From assembly GCA_010279815.1 (NCBI GenBank), contig QEOQ01000427.1, positions 490,829 through 503,360 of the forward strand: DNA of 12,532 nucleotides. The letters are read 5' to 3'. The stretch is from Brachionus plicatilis. Lineage: Eukaryota > Rotifera > Eurotatoria > Ploima > Brachionidae. Positions 1-8,532 of this stretch are shown one piece after another. The notes beneath the pieces are model-generated. The model saw only the letters and a list, made by a program, of their open reading frames with translations, ran no database searches and was not told the DNA's origin. Each line of letters begins with the position of its first letter. Positions within the stretch are counted from its first letter, which is position 1. The position numbers were made by a program, and so were the translations under genes.

Positions 1-184
1 TTTGAATTTTTGCCGTTTTCACTCTCAAGACTAATGAAAATTTTTGTCAAATATAATGCTTCTTCGCTAATTGAAAATTGGAAATAAGAAATAAGGAAAT
101 TTGTCAAATATTTAAAACAAAGAGAAATTATAAATTAATTAATAAAAAAGAAGTAAATTTATCTTTATAATACCTAAATAATAA

Positions 185-688
185 ACTGAACCAAATGAAC
201 AAAATGAATAAAGTGAACCAAATGAATACAATGATCTAAATGAAAAAACTGAACCAAATGAATACAATGATCAAAATGAATAAACTGAACAAAATGAATA
301 CGATGAATAAACTGAATAAACTGAACAAATGAACAAAATGAACAAAATGAACAAAATGAACAAAATGAACAAAATGAACAAAATGAACAAAATGAACAAA
401 ATGAACAAAATGAACAAAATGAGCAAAATGAATAAACTGAACAAAATGAACAAAATGAATAGAATGAACAAAATGAACAAAATGAAAACGATGAACAAAA
501 TGAATAAACTGATTATGATGAACAAAATGAATAAAATGAATAAACTGAACAAAATCAACAAAATGAATAAACTGAACAAAATCAACAAAATGAATAAACT
601 GAACAAAATGAATACGATGAACATAATGAATAAACTGAACAAAATGAATACGATGAACATAATGAATAAACTGAACAAAATGAATTAT
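185..688. repeat. 9-bp minisatellite (AACAAAATG-type) with higher-order units
   Basis: This is a tandem array of 9-mers. Ten perfect AACAAAATG copies lie at 332-421. Elsewhere the monomers are variants such as AATAAACTG, AATACGATG and AACATAATG, arranged in 27-bp and 36-bp higher-order units (for example the doubled 36-bp unit near 590-670). Most units are multiples of three, so long frames stay open on both strands (Met-Asn-Lys on plus, Phe-Ile-Leu on minus). These frames follow from the repeat and are not called as genes. Confidence 0.93.
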
Positions 689-914
689 ATATATGAAATA
701 CCTAATAGATTAGATATATGTTAGATAGATTTAGCAATCTGAATGTATTAAATGTTTCACGTATATTAATTTCGTTGAAAAAATATTATAAAAATCTCTA
801 AATAAGTTATTTATCTTTTCTTAATAAAAAACAAAAAACATTATATTGTTTAATGCTTATATGTATTTTGTTTAAATGTATTAGTTAAATCGAATCTAAT
901 ATTATTTATCCCAG

Positions 915-986
915 TCCCATATGGTCTAGTGGTTAGGATTCCTGCCTTTCACGCAGGCGGCCCGGGTTCAATTCCCGGTGTGGGAA
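915..986 (+). tRNA. tRNA-Glu (anticodon UUC)
   Basis: A complete cloverleaf is visible. The acceptor stem pairs 915-921 with 979-985 (one T-G wobble) and the discriminator base is A986. The anticodon stem is 941-945/953-957 and closes a 7-nt loop with TTC at 948-950. The T stem is 962-966/974-978 around loop 967-973. The internal promoters are in place: A box TGGTCTAGTGG (922-932) and B box GGTTCAATTCC (965-975). No intron is present and the CCA end is not encoded, as expected for a eukaryotic nuclear tRNA. The product delivers glutamate at GAA/GAG codons. Nothing suggests a pseudogene. Confidence 0.97.
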
Positions 987-989
987 AAC

Positions 990-995
990 TTTTTT
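990..995 (+). terminator. RNA polymerase III terminator of tRNA-Glu
   Basis: A run of six T residues begins four bases after the discriminator base of the tRNA. This is the usual Pol III stop signal. Confidence 0.85.
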
Positions 996-1539
996 AAATC
1001 ATTCAATTTTTAGAAAGTAATAGATATTTTAAAAAATGATGACATAATCTTGAGAGTTGATAAAAAAAATTCTTATTACATATGTATTAAAAAAATAAAA
1101 AAAATAATATAAAATAAAAAAATAATTAGATAAATAATAATTAAAAAAAATGAACTTATTAAATAAAATAAAATAAAATAAGCGTTTACATTTTAATAAA
1201 AATAGCATAAATAAACTTTTTTTTCAGATTAAGATTCAGATATGAATTAAAAATAAAGAAAGCTATATCTACCAAATGAAACTTAATTTTTTACTATGTT
1301 CAATGAATGTTTTACTGTTTAAAACTACAAATAGGCAAAAATTTTAATAATGTTTAACTATTTAGATTGAAAAATGAGCAAAAAAAATTAAAATCTAGAA
1401 GAATTACTAAATCAAAATGGGAACAAGCTGAGGATGCCAACGGATAGAATTATTAACAGATGGCATTATTTTACAATTGAGAAAAAGTTTTTTCTAATTA
1501 TATGATGAGCAAAAATAAAATCTAGGAAATTAAGGAAAT
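996..1539. other. AT-rich intergenic DNA, no gene seen
   Basis: The stretch is low-complexity AT-rich sequence with A- and AAATA-runs. No convincing reading frame, RNA gene or mobile-element end is visible. One faint direct repeat occurs: ATGAGCAAAAA followed by TAAAATCTAG at about 1374-1400 and again at about 1504-1525. The second copy lies in the 3' flank of gene A. Confidence 0.6.
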
Positions 1540-1545
1540 TTTATT
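1540..1545 (-). promoter_or_regulatory. Polyadenylation signal of gene A (AATAAA)
   Basis: Read on the minus strand, AATAAA lies 30 nt after the TAA stop of gene A. The whole segment from the stop through this signal is nearly identical in gene B (signal at 4139-4144) and in the gene A fragment copy (5643-5648). Confidence 0.7.
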
Positions 1546-1575
1546 GATAGATATTTTTAGGTTTAAGCGAGTAAT

Positions 1576-2575
<1,000 letters not shown>

Positions 2576-2646
2576 TGTAAATGTTCTTTTTAAATTTTTG
2601 TTGAAAAACTAGAACTTGTCTATTTTCAAAATGATATTGTTGTTCA

Positions 2647-2654
2647 TATTTATA
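2647..2654 (-). promoter_or_regulatory. TATA box of gene A
   Basis: The minus strand reads CATATAAATATG here, 71 bp upstream of the ATG at 2575. A start site about 25-30 bp downstream would leave a 5' UTR of roughly 45 nt. Confidence 0.45.
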
Positions 2655-3070
2655 TGTGAATTTTGGATAAACAAAAGCATTTTATCTTACTATTTCATCT
2701 TTTATTGAAAGAGCTGAATACTTTCAATTCTGGGATGTATGCATTGGCAACAATCGAAATTGATAATTTACATAATAGATCACAATAAGTAAATTGGATT
2801 TTTAATTTACAACCAAACAAAAGATATTTGAGCACTATTTGTTTAATTTCCACAAACTATGGACATACGATTACTAAATTGTGACTGATAAGGATTCATG
2901 TTTTATTTTTCTGATGGATCCCCCACATTTTTTTCTCATTCTATTCAATCGATTTATTGATAAAAATAAACATTGATTATATTTTTAAACAATCATTGAT
3001 CAAAAAAAAGAAAAAAAAGAAAAAAAAATTATTCAATTGAATCTATTGAAGCAGAAACCTGGGATCACCA

Positions 3071-3078
3071 TATAAATT
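3071..3078 (+). promoter_or_regulatory. TATA box of gene B
   Basis: CCATATAAATTGG lies 55 bp upstream of the proposed ATG at 3134. An initiator-like TCAATTT near 3103 would give a 5' UTR of about 30 nt. Confidence 0.45.
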
Positions 3079-3133
3079 GGTTAAAATATTGAAATAAAAA
3101 CATCAATTTCTATATTCTAAGAAATACTTTAAA

Positions 3134-4108
3134 ATGTTTGGTAAATTAATATTCTCCTCTTGAGTAAAAAAAAAGATTAATTAAACTTAAAAATCTATCT
3201 AGGTTCATTTGACGCTTCATCATTCGGCTCTTCATCATTGGGTTCATCATGTGGATCATGTGAAACTTCATGTTGTCCACCTCCACCACCACCACCAGCC
3301 CCAATAAGAGTGCCAGTACCTGTACCAGTACCACAACCATATCCAGTTCCAGTTAGAATTCCAAGACATGTACCACACCCAATCCCAACTCCAGTTCCTC
3401 AACCAGTTCCATTTACAATTAGAGTACCAGTCCCAAGACCAGTTCCAGTACCAACTCCAGTACCTGTTCCACAACCATGCCCAGTACCAGTTCCATACAA
3501 AGTACCAGTAAGAGTACCAGTACCAGTTCAACTTACTGTACACGAACCAGTGCCACAAGCCCAAACTGTTCAAATTCCAATTAGAGTACCAGTACCACAA
3601 CCATGTCCAGTACCAACCCCAGTTCCAACTCCAGTACCAGTTAGAGTACCAATCAGAATCCCAGTTCCACAACCATACCCAGTTGTCGAACACGTCGATG
3701 TTCCATACAGAGTTCCAGTACCAAAACTATACCCAGGTAAATTTACCTTTTATATTTATTTCAATGCAACTAAAAAATTAAAATGATCAATGAATTTGTT
3801 TTCTTTTAGTGCCAGAAAGATACCCAGTTCCAGTAAGAGTACCAGTTCCACACAAATACCCAGTACCACAACCAGTACCAACTCCATTCAAGATCCCAAC
3901 TCCAGTCCCAGTACCACAAAGAGTTCCAATTCCAACTCCAGTTCCTCAACGTGTTCCAGTCCCAGTACCAGTGCCACCACCATGTCCACCACCATGCCCA
4001 CCACCACCACCACCATGTCCATCACCATGCGGATCAGCTTCATTCGGTGCCGCTGAACTCTCAGCTCCATTGGCTTCAGCTCAATTTTCATCCCTTGGCT
4101 CTTTTTAA
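3134..4108 (+). CDS. VPVP-repeat, Cys/Pro-rich protein B (three exons)
   Basis: A paralogue of gene A with no recognised function. The proposed model has a 7-nt coding first exon (3134-3140, ATG TTT G), intron 3141-3202 (GTAAAT donor, TCTAG acceptor), exon 2 3203-3736, intron 3737-3809 (CAG|GTAAAT donor, TTTTAG acceptor) and exon 3 3810-4108 ending TAA, for 279 residues. The N-terminus reads MFGSFDASSFGSSSLG, followed by CGSC...CC, a run of seven Pro, and a core of VP/PVP/PQPYPV steps with Arg, Ile and Lys. After a Cys-Pro block (residues 239-254) it ends [16 protein letters not shown] then AQFSSLGSF. No signal peptide is seen. Introns 1 and 2 are both phase 1, unlike the phase-0 intron of A. 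The frame of exon 2 has no usable ATG before the repeats, which is why the upstream mini-exon is invoked. The first exon is the least certain part. Confidence 0.72.
3141..3202 (+). other. 62-bp first intron of gene B (proposed)
   Basis: Donor G|GTAAAT follows ATG TTT G, and acceptor ATCTAG precedes GTTCATTTG. Splicing gives Met-Phe-Gly-Ser-Phe in frame with the Ser/Gly-rich cap. An in-frame TAA at 3178-3180 blocks simple upstream extension of exon 2. Confidence 0.6.
3737..3809 (+). other. 73-bp second intron of gene B
   Basis: Donor CCAG|GTAAAT and acceptor TTCTTTTAG|TGCCAG interrupt the repeat at phase 1. Splicing restores YPVPERYPV, in register with the surrounding VP steps. Read-through enters a non-repeat AT-rich tail and stops. 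Confidence 0.85.
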
Positions 4109-4138
4109 ATTACTCGCTTAAACCTAAAAATATCAATC

Positions 4139-4144
4139 AATAAA
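4139..4144 (+). promoter_or_regulatory. Polyadenylation signal of gene B (AATAAA)
   Basis: AATAAA lies 30 nt after the TAA stop of gene B, at the same spacing as in gene A, within a 3' UTR almost identical to that of A. Confidence 0.7.
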
Positions 4145-4287
4145 CTCTATTTTATCAATTATTAAATAATATTTTTCACTTAAATTCTAGCAAAAATTTT
4201 ATTCTGAGCATAAATAATATCTATCCACAAAGTTTTATTTTTTCTTTTGGATTTTTATCACAGATCATGTAACATGACCAGTGATAG

Positions 4288-4425
4288 GGACTCTAAAAAA
4301 TGATATTCGAGTCTTTAAGGACTTGACTCCGACTCGAGTCTGAATCATAGATATTTTTTTAATACTCGGACTCCGAGTTCGAGTCTCATCAAAATAATCG
4401 ACTCAGATTTGAGTCTGAGTCGCAA
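4288..4425. repeat. hAT subterminal GACTC/GAGTC repeat cluster (left)
   Basis: A dense series of short palindromic motifs follows the terminus: GACTCGAGTC, ACTCGGACTCCGAGT, GACTCAGATTTGAGTC and single GACTC or GAGTC copies. In hAT elements such subterminal repeats are transposase-binding sites, and that role is inferred here. The same cluster is present inverted at 7994-8131. Confidence 0.7.
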
Positions 4426-4651
4426 AGTGCGGTTAAATGACTTGATTCTTGAAATATTTCCTTTAAAAAAAATAAAATAAAATAAATTGATACTAAATAA
4501 TAAAATGTTTTAATTTAAACATCTACCGATCTTTATTTTTTCACCAAGTTAATTGTGTTGAAAAAAAATTCTTCTTTTTAATCAAAGCTGATTACTGTAT
4601 GTTTAAATTAATTGAATTTTTTTCTCAAAGAATCATTTTTATTTATAAAAC

Positions 4652-5234
4652 ATGTCCGATTTTGTTGAAATCGAAAGTTACTATCACTTAAAGAACAATA
4701 TTTTAAAAATTAAGGACTCATTTAATTCAAATAATTCTCAACTAACTTTTAAGCCTCAGCGTTCAGGCAGTCAGTGTCTCTTGACCCTCAATTTAACAGA
4801 GTTTTATTTATGAAAAAATGATTGGAATCTGTAAAGTGTAAAAGTTGTCATGTTGAGATAATATTCAAAATTGCTGACCCAATTTCAAAATTGGTTCCAA
4901 CCAAATAAATTAAACAACAAAGTCTGATTAAAGAATACAACATTAGAATAATTGATACACATCCAAAAAAAAATTCGAAATCATTTTTAAATTCATTAAT
5001 TCCAAAAATGAAATATGAATTGAAAAATTGTTTAATTTAAAGTTTGTCTGAACTCGAATCCATAAATATTAAAACCGATATTTGGTCTGAAGCAACAATG
5101 CGTTTTTTTATTGGGTTTAAAAGCATGCAGAATAAGGAATGATTGGAGACTTGAAAAAACTCCTTTGTCTTGTAAACATCTCATTGGCTTACAAAAGCTT
5201 AATATACATAGAAGAAGTTGTAGAATTGCCGAAA
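4652..5234 (+). pseudogene. hAT transposase N-terminal remnant (left copy)
   Basis: This is a decayed DNA-transposase reading frame. In one frame, VKCKSCH at about 4831-4851 resembles the cysteine pair of a BED-type zinc finger. The same frame later reads INIKTDIWSEATMRFFIGFK (about 5062-5121), which fits the hAT segment with the first catalytic Asp in a T-D-x-W context. A +1 shift then gives RNDWRLEKTPLSCKHLIGL (about 5138-5194), matching the following hAT block (W-L, C-K-H). Stops at several points and at least one frameshift rule out a working enzyme. The rest of the catalytic domain and the dimerisation domain are absent. Sequence ends abruptly at the junction with the RT fragment. Confidence 0.7.
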
Positions 5235-5622
5235 TGGCTTTATCCTTGATTTCCTTAAAAGCTTTTTGTTAGATAGGCATCAAAGAGTAGTTATGGGTGA
5301 ATACTTGTCAGAATGGAAGAAGGTAGAAAGTGATGTTTCTCAAGGGTCAGTCTTGGGACCACTACTTTTCTTAATATATATTAATGATATGCCAGAAAAG
5401 CTACATCACTTTTGTAAGATGTTTGCCGATGATAGCAAACTAATAGCAATTATCAAGAACAATCTTGATAGAAAGATGCTGCAAAATGACTTGAATAAAT
5501 TGGTCGAATGGACAGCTGAGTGGCGAATGGTCTTCAATTTCGATAAATGCAAGGTAATGCGAGTAGCTGATGATAAAAAAAAAAAATAATAATCAAGTCG
5601 AGTCATACAAGATGTGCGACCC
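5235..5622 (+). pseudogene. Non-LTR retrotransposon reverse-transcriptase fragment
   Basis: This covers only the middle of the RT palm, in one open frame up to a TAA at 5587-5589. In order it contains FLKSFLLDRHQRVV, a SDVSQGSVLGPLLFLIYIND block (the usual GVPQGSVLGP region, with the first Pro changed) and MFADDSKL, where FADD is the catalytic YxDD-type motif, followed by the W-x-x-x-W / KCKVM region. After the A-run near 5575 a shifted frame (YKMCDPSRK) looks like continued RT sequence, so an indel has occurred there. The style is CR1/L2/Rex-like. It has no 5' or 3' element end, being bounded by hAT sequence on the left and the gene A copy on the right. Not functional. Confidence 0.83.
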
Positions 5623-6025
5623 ATCTAGGAAATTAAGGAAATTTTATTGATAGATATTTTTAGGTTTAAGCGAGTAATTTAAAAAGAGCCAAGGGATGAG
5701 AGGTCAGCAGCACCGAATGAAGCTGATCCGCATGGTGTTGGACATGGTGGTGGTGGTGGTGGTGGGCATGGAGCTGGGCATGGTGGTGGTGGTGGTGGGC
5801 AAGTTTGAACTGGAACTGGAACTTGGATTCTAACAGGTTGTGGGCATGGTACTGGAACTGGTACTGGTACTGGTTGTGGGCATAGTTGAGGAACTGGTTG
5901 TTGAACTGGTACTGGACATGGTTGAGGAACTGGACATGGCAATGGAACTGGGCATGGTTGTGGAGTTCTAACTGGAATTGGAACTTCGACTGGTACTGGC
6001 ACTGGTCTTGGAATTCTAATTCTGA
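5623..6025 (-). pseudogene. Duplicated 3' fragment of gene A
   Basis: It matches 1520-1922 at a constant offset of 4103 bp with no indels and three substitutions in 403 bp. The fragment holds the C-terminal ~116 codons of protein A (ending at TAA, 5681-5679), the 3' UTR and the AATAAA signal at 5648-5643. It lacks exon 1, the intron and the first part of exon 2. Two substitutions change the protein (PCPQP to LCPQP, and VRIP to VRIQ) and one is silent. There is no promoter or start from gene A. An internal ATG at 6002 could open a 107-residue frame, but nothing shows it is used. It lies in the same orientation as gene A inside the hAT mosaic. Confidence 0.93.
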
Positions 6026-6650
6026 ATAAATAAAATTTTTATATACATCTTATTTCAAGTTAGCTTATTAATAGTTTAGTTTTTGTATTAGTAGTCAGAT
6101 TTTTTGTTATATATTACATGTTAATTATTTTTTTTTTTAAGTTTTTAGTTTATTTAGTTTTTTTTGTTTATATTATTTATTATTATTATATTATTATTAT
6201 TATATATTATTAAAATGATCCTTGATAAGTAAAAAGCTTAATTGATTAATTGATAGAAATTTCTCATGAACAGGCGTGTTTTTTTACCAATTAAAACTTA
6301 CATTCCTTTTTTATAACATTAATCAAATAAAATATAATTGAATGCTAAATATGTCCGCAAAATCTTCATATTCTGGTTGTCGGACTGGTGGAAGAGTATA
6401 AAAAAGGTTTCGAATCAAGAAATATCGAGTAACCAACTCCATTTTTAATTGCTACCTTACTATTTCTTCTTTTTTTCCTGAACCATAAAACATTGAATAA
6501 ATGTATTCTTTATCGTTTCTTAATATTTCTTTATTTATTTTTGATTCTACTATTTCCCTATTATAGCTTAAAAAATTTTTACTTTTTTTTCTTATTTTTA
6601 CTTTTATTTTATTTTATTATTAAAAAAAAAAGTAAGAATCATTGTTATTA
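6026..6650. other. AT-rich spacer of unknown origin
   Basis: No gene is visible. The stretch is T- and A-run rich, with a TTA/ATT microsatellite at 6171-6212. A TATA-like AGTATAAAAAAGG lies near 6393-6405 after a short, less AT-rich segment (CTGGTTGTCGGACTGG), but no reading frame follows it. The right end has long T- and A-tracts that could be a retrotransposon tail or simple drift. Confidence 0.55.
6171..6212. repeat. TTA/ATT microsatellite
   Basis: Near-perfect alternating TAT, TTA and ATT triplets fill the segment within AT-rich spacer DNA. No function is suggested. Confidence 0.85.
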
Positions 6651-6890
6651 ACTCTGCCATTGGCCGGTCCCAAGCCCGGATGAAAAAAGAGAAGGGGTAA
6701 TGATGATGCAGGCGCATAGAGGCCGGGATGAGGAGGCTTGCAAGCTAGAGCTGATGATAGTCTGTTGGGTCCAAGAGCCTTAGTGAAAAAAGTAAAGTGT
6801 CTTTAGTTTGGATAAGATGTGAGATCTTTTCATAATTTTGGTGTATAAATTCGGGAGAATTCTTGAAATAATAATTCTATCACTTTTTAA
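6651..6890 (+). mobile_element. GC-rich patch resembling an RTE-type retrotransposon 3' region
   Basis: A GC-rich island stands out in AT-rich DNA. Its core GGCCGGTCCCAAGCCCGGAT (6662-6681) resembles a sequence I recall near the end of RTE/Rex3-type LINE elements of animals, where one frame reads GRSQAR; here the frame reads IGRSQARMKKEKG then stops. The downstream AT-rich 3' part ends near AAATAATAATTC (about 6866-6878), just before hAT-derived sequence. No RT domain of this element is present, so at most its 3' end is here. The assignment comes from memory of the motif. Confidence 0.35.
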
Positions 6891-7770
6891 AATGTGCTTG
6901 CAAATTTCAAGTTTTGTAAGAATAAGAATCAGCTCGTTTATTTTCTCTCTTTCTTCTTAAGAAAATTTATTGTTATTTTCAAAATTTTTTACGCTTCTTT
7001 TTGTACTTGTTTATTCCAGCCAGTAAAATCGATTCCATCTCTGAATCAGAAATATTTTCAAAACTCTGAAGCTTGTAGAATATCGAATTCCATCTTTAAT
7101 TGATTCGATTGACATTGTTTATCCCACGACAAAGCTCGATAAAAATTATATTTTTGAAAACATTGTCGTGTTCTTCTTAGGCTTTCGGCAATTCTACAAT
7201 TTCTTCTATGTATATTAAGCTTTTGTAAGCCAATGAGATGTTTACAAGACAAAAGAGTTTTTTCAAGTCTCCAATCATTCCTTATTCTGCATGCTTTTAA
7301 ACCCAATAAAAAAACGCATTGTTGCTTCAGACCAAATATCGGTTTTAATATTTATGGATTCGAGTTCAGACCAACTTTAAATTAAACAATTTTTCAATTC
7401 ATATTTCATTTTTGGAATTAATGAATTTAAAAATGATTTCGAATTGTTTTTTTGGATGTGTATCAATTATACTACTGTTGTATTCTTTAATCAGACTTTG
7501 TTGTTTAATTTATTTGGTTGGAACCAATTTTGAAATTGGGTCAGCAATTTTGAATATTATCTCAACATGACAACTTTTACACTTTACAGATTCCAATCAT
7601 TTTTTCATAAATAAAACTCTGTTAAATTGAGGGTCAAGAGACACTGACTGCCTGAACGCTGAGGCTTAAAAGTTAGTTGAGAATTATTTGAATTAAATGA
7701 GTCCTTAATTTTTAAAATATTGTTCTTTAAGTGATAGTAACTTTCGATTTCAACAAAATCGGACATGTTT
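6891..7770 (-). pseudogene. hAT transposase remnant (right copy, extends further than the left)
   Basis: The part within the right arm (7183-7770) mirrors the left copy: the BED-like Cys pair, TDIWSEATMRFFIG and RNDWRLEKTLLSCKHL. It continues past the arm boundary for about 290 bp of transposase-like coding on the minus strand: RIAESLRRTRQCFQKYNFYR, then, after a frameshift near 7070, FENISDSEMESILLAGINKY followed by a Lys-rich stretch and a stop near 6960. This extension is missing from the left copy, so the right copy is the more complete parent. Internal stops, frameshifts and the loss of the C-terminal half make it non-functional. hAT transposases act by cut-and-paste at short terminal repeats. 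Confidence 0.68.
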
Positions 7771-8180
7771 TATAAATAAAAATGATTCTTTGAGAAAAAA
7801 ATTCAATTAATTTAAACATACAGTAATCAGCTTTGATTAAAAAGAAGAATTTTTTTTTCAACACAATTAACTTGGTGAAAAAATAAAGATCGGTAGATGT
7901 TTAAATTAAAACATTTTATTATTTAGTATCAATTTATTTTATTTTATTTTTTTTAAAGGAAATATTTCAAGAATCAAGTCATTTAACCGCACTTTGCGAC
8001 TCAGACTCAAATCTGAGTCGATTATTTTGATGAGACTCGAACTCGGAGTCCGAGTATTAAAAAAATATCTATGATTCAGACTCGAGTCGGAGTCAAGTCC
8101 TTAAAGACTCGAATATCATTTTTTAGAGTCCCTATCACTGGTCATGTTACATGATCTGTGATAAAAATCCAAAAGAAAAA
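7183..8180 (-). repeat. Right inverted arm (hAT 5' part plus 40-bp flank)
   Basis: It is the reverse complement of 4239-5234. The hAT terminus CAGTGATAGGG reads leftward from 8140, and 8141-8180 is shared non-hAT flank. Differences from the left arm cluster towards the inner half (about 7180-7480); the outer part is nearly identical. The subterminal GACTC/GAGTC cluster lies at 7994-8131. Confidence 0.93.
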
Positions 8181-8532
8181 TTATACTTGACTTAAGTTTA
8201 ACAATTATAATTCAAATTTAAGAGTAATTCAGAAAATCTCAATTTTTGCCAAAATTTTAAGATTATTTTTTCCATGACTCAAAAGTCCTAGACAATTTTT
8301 AGCAGTAGGATTCAAATCTGAAATAATTTTTAACCTTTGAGTTTTAGTTTTGAAGAAAAGAAACCAGAAATTGGTTTTTTTCTCTTAATCTAATAAATTG
8401 GAGAAAAATTCTATATTTTTACTAAATGAAGTTTGTATACTAACAATAACGATCAGATTTTTAATGTCAGCTACGGTTTTTCAGAGTTTCTATTGAATTT
8501 TTTTGATTTCGTCATTTGAATCTATATCAAAG
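8181..8532. other. AT-rich intergenic DNA, no gene seen
   Basis: The first bases after the right arm are TTATACTTGAC. No reading frame, RNA gene or repeat of note is visible before the end of the next minus-strand pseudogene. Confidence 0.55.

Larger units (their letters stand above)
2576..3133. promoter_or_regulatory. Shared intergenic (bidirectional) promoter region of genes A and B
   Basis: This 558-bp gap separates the two divergent start codons and holds no reading frame of note. Each side has a TATA-like box at a similar distance from its ATG: TATAAATA at 2654-2647 (minus, 71 bp before the ATG of A) and TATAAATT at 3071-3078 (plus, 55 bp before the ATG of B). Both sit in an ATATAAAT context, so the two genes may be co-expressed; this is inferred from layout alone. 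Confidence 0.55.
4239..5234 (+). repeat. Left inverted arm (hAT 5' part plus 40-bp flank)
   Basis: It matches the reverse complement of 7183-8180. The hAT-type terminus CAGTGATAGGGACTC begins at 4279, so 4239-4278 is sequence outside the transposon that is nonetheless shared by both arms. Identity ends sharply after GCCGAAA at 5234, where reverse-transcriptase coding sequence begins. Confidence 0.93.
4239..8180. mobile_element. Mosaic with inverted hAT arms enclosing captured fragments
   Basis: Two inverted arms (4239-5234 and 7183-8180) enclose 1.95 kb. The interior holds an RT fragment, a copy of the 3' end of gene A, AT-rich DNA, a GC-rich patch and further hAT-derived sequence. The arms differ by about five substitutions and two 1-bp indels. 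The tetranucleotide TTAT directly flanks both outer ends (4235-4238 and 8181-8184), which could be a short target duplication or chance. It may be one composite element that moved as a unit, or a local inverted duplication with template switching. An assembly artefact is also possible. Confidence 0.7.

Noticed and set aside
185..688. CRISPR-like array
   Set aside because: The repeats are contiguous with no unique spacers, and the genome is eukaryotic.
329..724. 131-codon plus-strand frame of Met-Asn-Lys repeats, and its 135-codon minus-strand counterpart rich in Phe, Ile and Leu
   Set aside because: Both are produced by the 9-bp tandem repeat, lack non-repeat coding sequence, and arise because the monomer length is a multiple of three.
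3238..3786. Start of gene B at the TTG at 3238
   Set aside because: TTG is not a normal eukaryotic start, the open frame extends upstream of it, and a mini-exon with ATG plus a clean acceptor at 3202 explains the start better.
5679..6002. Independent 107-residue gene
   Set aside because: It is a truncated, nearly identical copy of the end of gene A, with no promoter, first exon or original start.
6393..6405. TATA box and promoter in the AT-rich spacer
   Set aside because: AGTATAAAAAAGG is a fair match, but no reading frame, RNA gene or known element start follows it.
6894..7103. 69-codon plus-strand frame
   Set aside because: It lies antisense to hAT-derived transposase sequence and shows no family features.
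4239..8180. Simple hAT transposon whose terminal repeats are the 1-kb arms
   Set aside because: The recognisable hAT terminus lies 40 bp inside each arm and the arms both carry 5' transposase coding, so they are duplicated element halves rather than terminal repeats of one hAT.
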